Origin: Mycobacterium sp. 1100029.7
GTDB taxonomy: Bacteria > Actinomycetota > Actinomycetes > Mycobacteriales > Mycobacteriaceae
DNA: 64,000 nt
Reading direction: 5' to 3'
Assembly (NCBI RefSeq): GCF_001665235.1
Contig: NZ_LZSC01000082.1
Span: 124,001 to 188,000, forward strand
Part shown: one piece after another, positions 52,038 to 60,277 of the stretch
Layout: each line of letters starts with the position of its first letter
Numbering within the stretch: the stretch's first letter is position 1
Made by a program: the position numbers and the translations under genes
The notes under the pieces: model-generated
Databases searched by the model: none
What the model saw: the letters and a program-made list of their open reading frames with translations, nothing else
Told to the model about the DNA's origin: nothing

Positions 52038-53080
52038 CCCTGACGCTCCCGAGTCACCTCGGCGATCGTGATCTGCTCCTCGCGGGTGGCGAGGTCGGCG
52101 CGCGAGGCGAACCGCAACCCGCCGTTGCGCTCCCAGGTGCCCTGGTCGAACTGCACGCCGCCGTAGTAGCCGTTACCGCTGTTGATCGCCCAGTTGCCGC
52201 CGGCCTCGCAGCCCGCGATCGCATCCCAGATGGAACCGTCGGAGATCGGGCCGACGTCAGTGCCGGGCTTGGTGCCCACCCGGACCACGGAGTCGCGGGC
52301 CGGCGCGATCACGATGTTGGCGATCGGCAGCCGCCCGGTCTCCACGCCGTTGACCGTGGCCACCGCGTAGGTGACATCCTGGGTGCCCGGAGCTCCCGGG
52401 TCCTCGACGACCTGGCGGCTCATGTTCATGTCGGGGTCTTCGACCCGGTGCGCGTTGGGCGGCAGCGGAACTCGCTCGGTCACCTTCTCGATGCGGTTAC
52501 GTGTCACCTGGATCTGCATGCCGTCGGTGATCGGCGACGTCGCACTGGGCAGCACCTGGTCGCTGTCCTGCAGCGGTGCGCCCGCGGCATTGAGCAGCCC
52601 GGCGACGTTCGGAGCCGGCAGATGCACCGTGCGAACGTTGCCGCCGTCGTTGATCTGGACGGTCTTGGCGCTCACGACCGGCAGTGCCATGCCGGCCAGC
52701 GGCACCCGGCTGCCGCGCGAGGCCGCGGCCGGCGCGGTGTCGGTCATCGCGAGCTGGGCCAGCGCCTCGTCCACGGTCGACGCCGTCGTCCACACCTGCT
52801 TGGTGTCGCGGCCGTCCAGCGAGATCTGCAGCGGCCGGCTGCGACGCAGCACGATCTTGTCGGCGTTGTGCACCTGGACGTCCGCGGCGGGGTAGAGATC
52901 GTCACGCTGGTCGACGACATAGCCGTTCTCTTCGACGATGTCGATCACGCGAGACTTCATGGTGGTCACTCGCATCGCGATGCCGTCGACGGTCAATGTC
53001 ACCGTCTTGGATACCGAGACCGCGAAGGCGCCGGCGAAGGCGAGTACTAAAAGCAGCCCTCCGACTACGAGCCGCAACAT
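51992..53080 (-). CDS. rpfB: RpfB, resuscitation-promoting factor
   Basis: A cell-wall-acting muralytic enzyme. It has an N-terminal signal/anchor helix (LRLVVGGLLLVLAFAGAFAV), then DUF348 repeats (VDGIAMRVTTMKSRVIDIVE, RRSRPLQISLDGRDTKQVWT), a G5 domain (RIEKVTERVPLPPNAHRVED) and the lysozyme-like Rpf domain SIWDAIAGCEAGGNWAINSG with catalytic Glu in CEAGGNW. ATG 53080 gives 362 residues, as in M. tuberculosis; an ATG just before it and a TTG at 53119 are possible. The 3' end overlaps ksgA. Confidence 0.95.
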   Translation of the reverse strand: MLRLVVGGLLLVLAFAGAFAVSVSKTVTLTVDGIAMRVTTMKSRVIDIVEENGYVVDQRDDLYPAADVQVHNADKIVLRRSRPLQISLDGRDTKQVWTTASTVDEALAQLAMTDTAPAAASRGSRVPLAGMALPVVSAKTVQINDGGNVRTVHLPAPNVAGLLNAAGAPLQDSDQVLPSATSPITDGMQIQVTRNRIEKVTERVPLPPNAHRVEDPDMNMSRQVVEDPGAPGTQDVTYAVATVNGVETGRLPIANIVIAPARDSVVRVGTKPGTDVGPISDGSIWDAIAGCEAGGNWAINSGNGYYGGVQFDQGTWERNGGLRFASRADLATREEQITIAEVTRERQGWGAWPVCSGRAGAR

Positions 53081-53119
53081 CATTGATGGGGTCTGATGAA
53101 GTTTTGTCAGTACAGTCAA

Positions 53120-53262
53120 CGCGCGTCTACCCCGAACTCAGCAACCACTTAACGACCTACCCAGCAGCATTCGACAACAGTTCAATAAACCAACGATTCG
53201 ATCACAAGACGGTAACGAACCGGTCAACCTGGAGCAACTCCGGCGCGGATGTGTTGTGGAAA
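53120..53262 (-). promoter_or_regulatory. rpfB 5' leader / promoter region
   Basis: This 143-bp gap between tatD and rpfB is distinctly AT-rich on the rpfB strand. In M. tuberculosis the rpfB-ksgA-ispE operon is controlled by an RNA switch in a long 5' leader. The sequence here has the right position, but I could not establish a folded aptamer and expression platform by eye. Confidence 0.4.
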
Positions 53263-54117
53263 TCACCCGGCGGGTGCAGCGAGTCCGTAGACCCGCCCGG
53301 CATTGCTCGTGGTGATTCGCGCCAGTTCTGGTGCCGGACGATCGAGCAGTTCCGCGATCGCCCGGACAGTATATGGAAGGCAATAGGGCTCGTTGGGCGC
53401 GCCGCGATAAGGATGTGGTGTCAAAAAGGGCGCATCCGTTTCCACCAGCAGCTGCTCGACGGGGATCAGCGGCACCGCCTCGCGCAGCGCGCGGGCGTTA
53501 CGGAAGCTGGCCGTCCCGGACAGGCTGAGTAGCCACCCGGCGTCGACACAGGTGCGCGCCATGGCGCTGTCGGACGAAAAGCAATGGAAGATCACCACGT
53601 CGGGTGCACCCTCGGCGCGCAGCACGTCGAGCACCTCGGCATCGGCATCCCGGTTGTGGATCATCAGGGGTTTGCCGCATCGCTTGGCCAGGTCGATGTG
53701 CCATGCAAAAGCCTCCCGCTGCACCTCGGGTGCGGCGCAGCCGTCCAGCCGGCCGGGCCAGTACATGTCCATGCCCGTCTCGCCGACGGCCACCACGCGC
53801 GGGTGTGCGACCAGCGTCTCGATCTCAGCCCGCGCGGCGTCGTCGAGGGCGTCCGCACGAGTGGGATGCAGCGCGACCGCGGCGTACACCCGCGAATCCC
53901 AGTCGGCGGCGCGCGTCACCCAGCGGGCCGAGTCCAGATCGTCGGCGATGGTGACGGCGGCGCCGACGCCGACCGCGGCGGCGCGGTCCATGATGGCCGC
54001 CACCCCGTCGGCATCCTCGGCACCGCATGCGTCGAGGTGAGTGTGGGCATCGATCAGGGGCGCCAACGGTTCCGGGGCGGGCGGGGCTTCTCGTTTACCA
54101 GGTCGGCTGGAGCTCAC
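53263..54117 (-). CDS. tatD: TatD-family metal-dependent deoxyribonuclease
   Basis: A 284-residue TIM-barrel hydrolase: metal motif LIDAHTHLDACG, VAVGETGMDMYWP (metal Glu), KPLMIHNRDADAEVLDVLR, FHCFSSDSAMA and ETDAPFLTPHPYRG. These give the His/Glu/Asp metal set of TatD-like DNases/3'-5' exonucleases. The frame is open far upstream, but GTG 54117 (or 54123) is used because metG starts divergently at 54142. It heads the tatD-rpfB-ksgA-ispE set. Confidence 0.92.
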   Translation of the reverse strand: MSSSRPGKREAPPAPEPLAPLIDAHTHLDACGAEDADGVAAIMDRAAAVGVGAAVTIADDLDSARWVTRAADWDSRVYAAVALHPTRADALDDAARAEIETLVAHPRVVAVGETGMDMYWPGRLDGCAAPEVQREAFAWHIDLAKRCGKPLMIHNRDADAEVLDVLRAEGAPDVVIFHCFSSDSAMARTCVDAGWLLSLSGTASFRNARALREAVPLIPVEQLLVETDAPFLTPHPYRGAPNEPYCLPYTVRAIAELLDRPAPELARITTSNAGRVYGLAAPAG

Positions 54118-54141
54118 GCGCACACAATAGGGTGAATCTCG

Positions 54142-55695
54142 ATGAGGCCCTATTACGTCACCACTGCGATCGCGTATCCAAACGGCGCGCCGCACGTGGG
54201 TCACGCCTACGAATACATCGCGACCGACGCGATCGCCCGATTCAAGCGGCTCGACGGCTTTGACGTGCGCTTCCTGACCGGAACCGACGAGCATGGCCAG
54301 AAGGTCGCCGAGACCGCGGCCGCCGCGGGGGTGCCGACCGCGGAGCTGGCTCGTCGCAATTCCGATGTGTTCCAGCGCATGCAGGAGGCGCTGAACATCT
54401 CGTTCGACCGTTTCATCCGCACCACCGACCCGGATCACCACGAGGCGTCCAAGGAGATCTGGCGCCGCATGGAAGCCGCCGGAGACATTTACCTGGCCAC
54501 CTATTCCGGGTGGTATTCGGTGCGCGACGAGCGGTACTTCACCGACTCCGAGACCGAGGTCATCGACGGCGTCCGCGTCGCCACCGAGACCCGGGCCCCG
54601 GTGACCTGGAGCGAGAAGGAGCAGACCTACTTCTTCCGGCTCTCCGCCTACGCCGACAAGCTGCTGGCCCACTACGACGCCAACCCCGACTTCATCGGAC
54701 CCGAGGTGCGCCGCAACGAGGTGGTCAGTTTCGTCTCCGGCGGGCTCACCGACTTCTCGATCTCGCGCACCACATTCGACTGGGGCGTGCCGGTGCCCGA
54801 GCATCCCGACCACGTGATGTACGTGTGGGTCGACGCCCTGACCAACTACCTGACCGGCGCCGGGTTCCCCGACACCGAATCCGACTTGTTCCGCCGCTAC
54901 TGGCCGGCCGATCTGCACATGATCGGCAAGGACATCATCAGGTTCCACGCGGTGTACTGGCCGGCATTTCTGATGTCAGCCGGAATCGAGTTGCCGCGAA
55001 GGGTTTTCGCGCACGGGTTCCTGCACAACCGCGGCGAGAAGATGAGCAAGTCGGTGGGTAACACCATCGACCCGGTGGCGCTGGCGGACGCCTTCGGCGT
55101 GGACCAGCTGCGTTACTTCCTGTTGCGCGAGGTGCCGTTTGGCCAGGACGGCAGCTACAGCGAAGAGGCGATCATCAACCGGATCAACACCGATCTGGCC
55201 AACGAGTTGGGAAATTTGGCGCAACGGTCGCTGTCGATGATCGCCAAAAACCTCAATGGCGTGCTGCCCGAACCCGGCGAATTCAGCGCCGCCGACACCG
55301 CCCTGCTGCAAACCGCCGACTCGTTGCTGGAGCGGGTGCGGGCCAGTTTCGACGATCAGGCGATGCACCTGGCGCTGGAGGCGATCTGGCTGATGCTGGG
55401 CGAAGCCAACCGGTACTTTTCGGCCGAGCAGCCCTGGGTGCTGCGCAAGAGCGAATCCGAGGCCGACCAGGTCCGATTCCGCACCGTGCTGTACACCACA
55501 TGCGAGGCGGTCCGGATCGCGGCGCTGCTGGTCCTGCCGGTGATGCCGGAATCTTCGGACAAGTTGCTGGACCTTCTCGGGCATCCCGCCGAACAGCGGA
55601 CGTTTAGCGAGATCTCCAACCGGCTAACCCCCGGCTCGGTGTTACCGCCGCCCACCGGGGTTTTTCCGCGGTATCAGCCAACTCCCGAAGAGTAG
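54142..55695 (+). CDS. metG: Methionyl-tRNA synthetase
   Basis: A 517-residue class I synthetase charging tRNA-Met. The HIGH motif appears as HVGH (residues 18-21), LTGTDEHGQKVAETA follows, and the KMSKS loop is HNRGEKMSKSVGN near 300. An anticodon-binding helical domain ends the protein, with no C-terminal tRNA-binding (Trbp111) extension, as in M. tuberculosis MetS. ATG 54142 is divergent from tatD. Confidence 0.96.
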   Translation: MRPYYVTTAIAYPNGAPHVGHAYEYIATDAIARFKRLDGFDVRFLTGTDEHGQKVAETAAAAGVPTAELARRNSDVFQRMQEALNISFDRFIRTTDPDHHEASKEIWRRMEAAGDIYLATYSGWYSVRDERYFTDSETEVIDGVRVATETRAPVTWSEKEQTYFFRLSAYADKLLAHYDANPDFIGPEVRRNEVVSFVSGGLTDFSISRTTFDWGVPVPEHPDHVMYVWVDALTNYLTGAGFPDTESDLFRRYWPADLHMIGKDIIRFHAVYWPAFLMSAGIELPRRVFAHGFLHNRGEKMSKSVGNTIDPVALADAFGVDQLRYFLLREVPFGQDGSYSEEAIINRINTDLANELGNLAQRSLSMIAKNLNGVLPEPGEFSAADTALLQTADSLLERVRASFDDQAMHLALEAIWLMLGEANRYFSAEQPWVLRKSESEADQVRFRTVLYTTCEAVRIAALLVLPVMPESSDKLLDLLGHPAEQRTFSEISNRLTPGSVLPPPTGVFPRYQPTPEE

Positions 55696-55752
55696 TGACG
55701 AGAAACGCAACAATGGCACCGAATCGCCGTCTGACGCCTGCGTTAGGAATTA

Positions 55753-56196
55753 GTGTCAAACATGACCTCTGGCATAGACCATAATCGGCCTGTGGAGCGA
55801 CGACAGAATCGGCACCAGCTCAATCAATCGCCGATGACCACCTTGAAACAGTTGCCCGCCTTGGTGGTGCTGGAGCGGATTCCGGTCCCGGTGCTGGCAG
55901 TCGGTGACGACGGCACGATCTTGTTCACCAACACCGCATTCGCGGAAATGGTGGGCTACGAACCGGAAGAAGTCCTCGCGCTGCGGTTCCGCGAAGTTTT
56001 CCACGAGGCCCCGGATTCGGAATCTTTATTGTCGGTCGTTCATGCGCTGGCGAATATGGTCGTCGAATTGGCACACAAGGACGGCTCGGTGGTCCGCGCG
56101 TTGATGAGCAAGTCGGTGGGGATGCGCGCCGACGACCGATTCGCCCTTGCGACGTTCCAGGACCTGACCGAGCAGCTCTGGGACGACGAGCGTTAG
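55753..56196 (+). CDS. Stand-alone PAS-domain protein
   Basis: A 147-residue protein. After a polar N-terminus it reads PVPVLAVGDDGTILFTNTAF, AEMVGYEPEEVLALRFREVF, a linker and LAHKDGSVVRALMSKSVG, ending TFQDLTEQLWDDER, a typical PAS fold with PAC tail. No kinase, GGDEF or HTH output domain is attached, so it may bind a ligand and signal through partner contact. GTG 55753 is the long start; ATG 55762 is an alternative. It is convergent with the BcsB-like gene 19 bp away. Confidence 0.78.
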   Translation: MSNMTSGIDHNRPVERRQNRHQLNQSPMTTLKQLPALVVLERIPVPVLAVGDDGTILFTNTAFAEMVGYEPEEVLALRFREVFHEAPDSESLLSVVHALANMVVELAHKDGSVVRALMSKSVGMRADDRFALATFQDLTEQLWDDER

Positions 56197-56215
56197 CGCC
56201 TGACGGCGCCGCCCG

Positions 56216-58207
56216 TCACCCCCGCAACCGGTGCCGGGTACGCAGCAGGATCACCGCGGCACCGACGATCGTCACAGCGATCCAGCCGCCACCGAGCCAC
56301 CACAGCCAGCCCAGGTCGGAGTGATTGTCCGGCGGGGCAATGGGATTGGCCGTCGGCGAGTGGTCGACAGTCACCGGGTCTTGTCCGGCCACGGCCACCA
56401 CCGCCACGCCCTTGAGTCGCTGCCAGCGCTTGTTGTTGTCGCCGCCCAGCCACCTGATCAGCTCGTCGACCTGAGCCGAGGTGCCGTTGGACGTCGCGAC
56501 CAGCAGCGAGCGGCCGTGGTTGAACACCGTTTGCAGGGTGGCGAACTTCATCACCGGGTCCAGCGTCAGCGTGGTCGGCTTGCCGTCAGAAGTGTTGGCG
56601 TTGACCGTGATCGGCCCGCTCGGCCCGGCGGACACCGGGAGCACGACGTTGGAATGGTTCCAGCCGTCGGGCGAAATCAGAATCGCGGGATTCGACGAAT
56701 CGATGGCCTGCTGCACGCTCGTCACGTGGGTGTAGATCGGCGTCGAGCTGATCCGCTGCAGCCCCACGATCAGGTTGATCGCGCGCAGGGTGTCGGGCAA
56801 CGAGTGCGCCTCGATGCCGACCTGGACTCGCGGCATCAGCGCTTGCGGCATCGACTGGAAGCCGTCGGGCACCGGCGGGGCGGCCGGCTTGCTCTCAATG
56901 GTGGTGTCGCCGTTGATGTTCAGGTTCAGCAGCTGGTTCCCGGGCCCGGCGGTGTAGAAGTCGCCGCAGTGCCCGACGTTGCTCGCCACGTCGAGCACCA
57001 CATCGAGACTGGTGTATCGCTGCAGCAGCCGATCGGGCACGTCGATCCAGCGGTCGATGGTGCCCTTGCCGTCGGTCGGGAAGTGATCGATGGTCTCCGG
57101 GCCGATCGTGACCGCGATCTGGCCGCCGATGTTGGACGGCGTCGGGGTGTAGGACCCCTGTAGGTGCACCCGCACCCCGCGCACCGACCGGCCGAACTTG
57201 GTCTGGTCGAGTGCGATCGACGTCCGCGGCTGCAGCGAGGTGGCGTTGGCCACCGGCTGTCCGAGCTCGCGCATCGTCGTACTGTCACCGGGCCGTTGCA
57301 GGTTGGGTTTCAGTTGGTCCGCGACGGCCTTGGAGGAGACCGCGAGCTGGGACAGGTCGCTGAACAGCACGGCGGTGTCGGATTCGTCGGCCTCCCCGAG
57401 CGGGCCCGACATCAACAGCCAGGTCGCCGACCCGGACCCTTGCAGGGCGAGGCCGTTGTCCGACCCTTCCTTGACGACGATCTGGCGTTCCAGCGATTGC
57501 GGCGGCGCCGGGGGCGCAACCTGTCCTTCCGGCAACGGGACGACGGCGATCTCGGGGTTCTGCCTGCCGTAGTGCGATGCGGCCGAAGCGGCCAGTTGAA
57601 TCGCGGTGTCGCTCTCGGCCGTCGACGGCGATTGCGGCAGATATATAGACAGCTTCTTCAGCACCGGCGGCAGGAAGTGGGCGACCGTGGTGGGCGGCTG
57701 TTCGACGCCGGTGTAACTGATCGCCGGACTGGACAGTCGCAGCGGGCTTTCCGGATACAGGCAGACCCCGTCCTGCGGCACCAGGTAGGTCCGCAGCGTC
57801 ACGGTCAGCCAGTTGTCGACGACTTCCGCCCCGGCCAGCGGGATCACCAGCGGCGACTGATCGGCGGTGGGCAGGTTCAACCGCGCGAGAGTGCGCTGAT
57901 CCTGCGACAGGGTCAATGTCCCGGACCGCAGGTTGATCGGCAGTTCGACGACCGCGTTCAGGCTGGTCGGCGTCAGGCCGCGCAACACCGGCACCGTGAG
58001 CTGCTGGGTGCTGGTCAGGCCCCAGAACTCCAGGTTGGGGGCAGACCCGAGGTCACCCAGCGACAGGGTCAGCGAGTCCGTAGTCGGCGCCGTATCCGAC
58101 GGCGCGCTCCATGACGGCGGGGCGCTCAACACCAGGAACCCGATGACACCGACCAGAGCAACAAGTCTGCCTACATACTTCCGGTACACCACCGGAACAG
58201 TATGCAT
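56216..58207 (-). CDS. BcsB-like exported membrane-anchored protein
   Basis: About 663 residues from ATG 58207 (690 from 58288). A signal peptide (VGRLVALVGVIGFLVLSAPP) leads to a long beta-rich extracytoplasmic region and a C-terminal transmembrane helix (LWWLGGGWIAVTIVGAAVIL) with a basic tail. The pattern PLVIPLAGAEVVDNWLTVTL...DGVCLYPESPLRLSSPAISY, and a later NVGHCGDFYT, resemble BcsB, the periplasmic partner of bacterial cellulose synthase. No BcsA-like synthase is in the window. It is probably involved in exporting or guiding a polysaccharide. Confidence 0.72.
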   Translation of the reverse strand: MHTVPVVYRKYVGRLVALVGVIGFLVLSAPPSWSAPSDTAPTTDSLTLSLGDLGSAPNLEFWGLTSTQQLTVPVLRGLTPTSLNAVVELPINLRSGTLTLSQDQRTLARLNLPTADQSPLVIPLAGAEVVDNWLTVTLRTYLVPQDGVCLYPESPLRLSSPAISYTGVEQPPTTVAHFLPPVLKKLSIYLPQSPSTAESDTAIQLAASAASHYGRQNPEIAVVPLPEGQVAPPAPPQSLERQIVVKEGSDNGLALQGSGSATWLLMSGPLGEADESDTAVLFSDLSQLAVSSKAVADQLKPNLQRPGDSTTMRELGQPVANATSLQPRTSIALDQTKFGRSVRGVRVHLQGSYTPTPSNIGGQIAVTIGPETIDHFPTDGKGTIDRWIDVPDRLLQRYTSLDVVLDVASNVGHCGDFYTAGPGNQLLNLNINGDTTIESKPAAPPVPDGFQSMPQALMPRVQVGIEAHSLPDTLRAINLIVGLQRISSTPIYTHVTSVQQAIDSSNPAILISPDGWNHSNVVLPVSAGPSGPITVNANTSDGKPTTLTLDPVMKFATLQTVFNHGRSLLVATSNGTSAQVDELIRWLGGDNNKRWQRLKGVAVVAVAGQDPVTVDHSPTANPIAPPDNHSDLGWLWWLGGGWIAVTIVGAAVILLRTRHRLRG

Positions 58208-58303
58208 TCTTTCGGTACGTTGTCGAAACGGCACGCAGATTCCGGCGCTCAAACCGGTCGACGACGGGCGCGAATTGGGGCCTGGCATGCCGTTTGCCCT
58301 GGA

Positions 58304-59011
58304 CTAGCCGGTTTCTGAGACCTGGACGGTCTCGCTGCGAGACACCGCCGGCCGGGCGTGGCGCATCGCCTCCCGGCTGAGGAACTGGCGGAAGTACGGC
58401 AGCGACGCCTCCGACACCACCCCGGGAAGCAGCAGTTCCCATACCCGCGTCAGCCGCGCGAGGTCGGCGGCGACATCGTTGGGCGCGTCCTGGCCGGACA
58501 TCGCGTCGGCAAGCGCCCGGGTGCCGAACAGTGCGCCGACGATCGACTCGCTGAACACCACCGGGTCAAGGTCTTTTTGCAGGTCACCCTCGGTGATCGC
58601 ACGCCTGGCCTCGGCTGCGAGCGACTCGACCAAGCCCGTGCAGAAGTGGCCGGCGGCATCGTTGAAGCCGCGCAACGTGCAGGTCAGGTGCTCGGCCGCA
58701 TGAGCTGTTTCATCCGAGCTCAGCATTCCGACGATGGTGAAGGTGCCGTGCAGCAGGTTCTCGAGACCGGGCGATGCCGCCCCGCATACGTTTCGGAATC
58801 CCGCGAGGATGGTCGTGCCACCCTCTTCGATGATGGCGGACGCGAGCGATTCTTTGGAGTCGAAGTGGTGGTAGAGGGCACCTTTGGTCATCCCGGTGCG
58901 CTCGATGATGGTGCCCCAGCCGGCTGCCGAATACCCGACCTCGCCGAACACCTCGATGGCGGCGGTGAGGATCTTTCGCCGAGTGACCTCAGACCGGACC
59001 TGGCGCGCCAT
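58304..59011 (-). CDS. TetR-family regulator, autoregulator-receptor (ScbR/ArpA)-like
   Basis: A 235-residue repressor. The HTH is in ARQVRSEVTRRKILTAAIEV plus FGEVGYSAAGWGTIIERTGM and TKGALYHHFDSKESLA; the C-terminal half contains WELLLPGVVSEASLPYFRQF. This start resembles the gamma-butyrolactone receptor subgroup of Streptomyces; the ligand here is unknown. It is a paralogue of the next gene, sharing the YFRQFL ending. The upstream gap holds a TCAAG-N9-CTTGA palindrome (59085-59103) that could be its operator. Confidence 0.85.
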   Translation of the reverse strand: MARQVRSEVTRRKILTAAIEVFGEVGYSAAGWGTIIERTGMTKGALYHHFDSKESLASAIIEEGGTTILAGFRNVCGAASPGLENLLHGTFTIVGMLSSDETAHAAEHLTCTLRGFNDAAGHFCTGLVESLAAEARRAITEGDLQKDLDPVVFSESIVGALFGTRALADAMSGQDAPNDVAADLARLTRVWELLLPGVVSEASLPYFRQFLSREAMRHARPAVSRSETVQVSETG

Positions 59012-59129
59012 TACCCCTGTTCCTCCGGAGTTTCATCGGGTGCGCAGATTCGGTGAACTCGTCTCACATTGCGCCGCAACAGCATCAAGATTAACAGGCT
59101 TGACCGTCCAGATCCGACGTTCGGCCAGG

Positions 59130-59804
59130 TTAGGAGGGCTCCGGGACGGAGCTGGTGTTGATCGCCAGCGCGGCGCGGCGCCTCAGGAACTGGCGGAAGT
59201 AGTCGACCCGGTCGGGCGCCAGGATGCCAGCCAACAGCAGGCCCCAGCACTTTTCGAGGTCGGTCAGGAACCGTTCCGGCTCGTCGAGATCGCTGGTTTT
59301 CCGCAGCCCCATGTGCAGGGAGACCATCATGCGTCCGACGTCCTCGGGCTCGCAGCGCTGGTCGATGTCGCCCTCGGCGATGGCCTGCTCGACCACTTCG
59401 GCCAGGGCTTTGACCCACTGGTCCAGCAGCCTCGCCTGGAGTCCTTCCGACCGCCCGACCGACTCGATCAGGTTGAGTCCGGCCCGGACCGAATCCGTCT
59501 TGATGTCCTGAATCGCGATCAGATACGAGAAGTCGATCAGGGTCTCCAACCCGGATAACCCGCGCGTGACCAGGTCTTGGACCGCCGTCGTGCCGGCGTT
59601 GGTCTGCTTGTCGATGATCGCGACCGCCAGCGCGTGCTTGGACCGGAAGTGGAAGTACATCGCACCCTTGGTCAGCTCTGCTTCGGCCAGGATGTCGTCG
59701 AGCCCGACCTCGTGATACGCCCGTCGAGCGAACTGGTGCGACGCGGCACGCAAGATGTGTCGGCGTGTCGCATCGGCACGCCCGTCGGTGGAGTGGGTCG
59801 TCAT
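59130..59804 (-). CDS. TetR-family regulator, paralogue of the neighbour
   Basis: A 224-residue repressor: HTH region ADATRRHILRAASHQFARRA then YHEVGLDDILAEAELTKGAM and YFHFRSKHALA. It ends with PDRVDYFRQFLRRRAAL, matching the neighbour's YFRQFLSREAM, so the two are tandem paralogues. ATG 59804 (MTTHSTDGRADATRR) is used; the frame runs further upstream without coding features. It points toward the other TetR and is divergent from the PPE-glycan locus, which it may control. Confidence 0.85.
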   Translation of the reverse strand: MTTHSTDGRADATRRHILRAASHQFARRAYHEVGLDDILAEAELTKGAMYFHFRSKHALAVAIIDKQTNAGTTAVQDLVTRGLSGLETLIDFSYLIAIQDIKTDSVRAGLNLIESVGRSEGLQARLLDQWVKALAEVVEQAIAEGDIDQRCEPEDVGRMMVSLHMGLRKTSDLDEPERFLTDLEKCWGLLLAGILAPDRVDYFRQFLRRRAALAINTSSVPEPS

Positions 59805-60277
59805 CGGGGCAGAAATCTTACTTCTCCGGCATCGGGTGACGGTAAATCGGGACCGCTGGGCGAGCGCCGCACGGGGCCGGGCAAACCTGTCGTGCTCGCC
59901 GCGACGGAGCCGTGAACCATCCCCTGACCTGGGTTGATCGCCTCCATGTCGACGATGCCTTCCTCGAGCAGGGCGCACATCTCGGCTCATCAGCGAATCG
60001 CGCAACCATGCACCGCGCTTCTCGGGACGACATATGAACTGTCTCTGAGGTTAGCAGCTGGTTCCCGGAATCAACGGCGGTGTTCACACGACCTGCGATA
60101 CCTGTCGTCAGGATCACTCCCGTTTTTGTTGACTTTTAGTATGTTTTTTGGGTTATTATTAGCTCGTCAGTTTGTAGCAGCATTTCGCCGGGGATGGGAA
60201 GCACATGTTGTTCGTCAGCACCACGCCGATCGCACAGGCCGCATCGGCCGCCGCGGTCCGCTGACCAGGGATTTCAC
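59805..60277 (+). promoter_or_regulatory. AT-rich promoter region of the PPE-glycan locus
   Basis: No gene is seen in these 473 bases. Positions 60120-60180 are strikingly AT-rich for this genome. TTGACT (60129-60134) and TTATTA (60153-60158), 18 bp apart, form a good sigma-A-like -35/-10 pair pointing into the PPE gene about 120 bp downstream. An imperfect AGAA/TTCT palindrome (about 59811-59825) lies just upstream of the divergent TetR start. Such AT tracts are typical binding sites of Lsr2-like silencers. Confidence 0.5.

Noticed and set aside
54118..54948. Long N-terminal extension of TatD to 54948
   Set aside because: It runs antisense into metG; the TatD metal motif is complete from GTG 54117.
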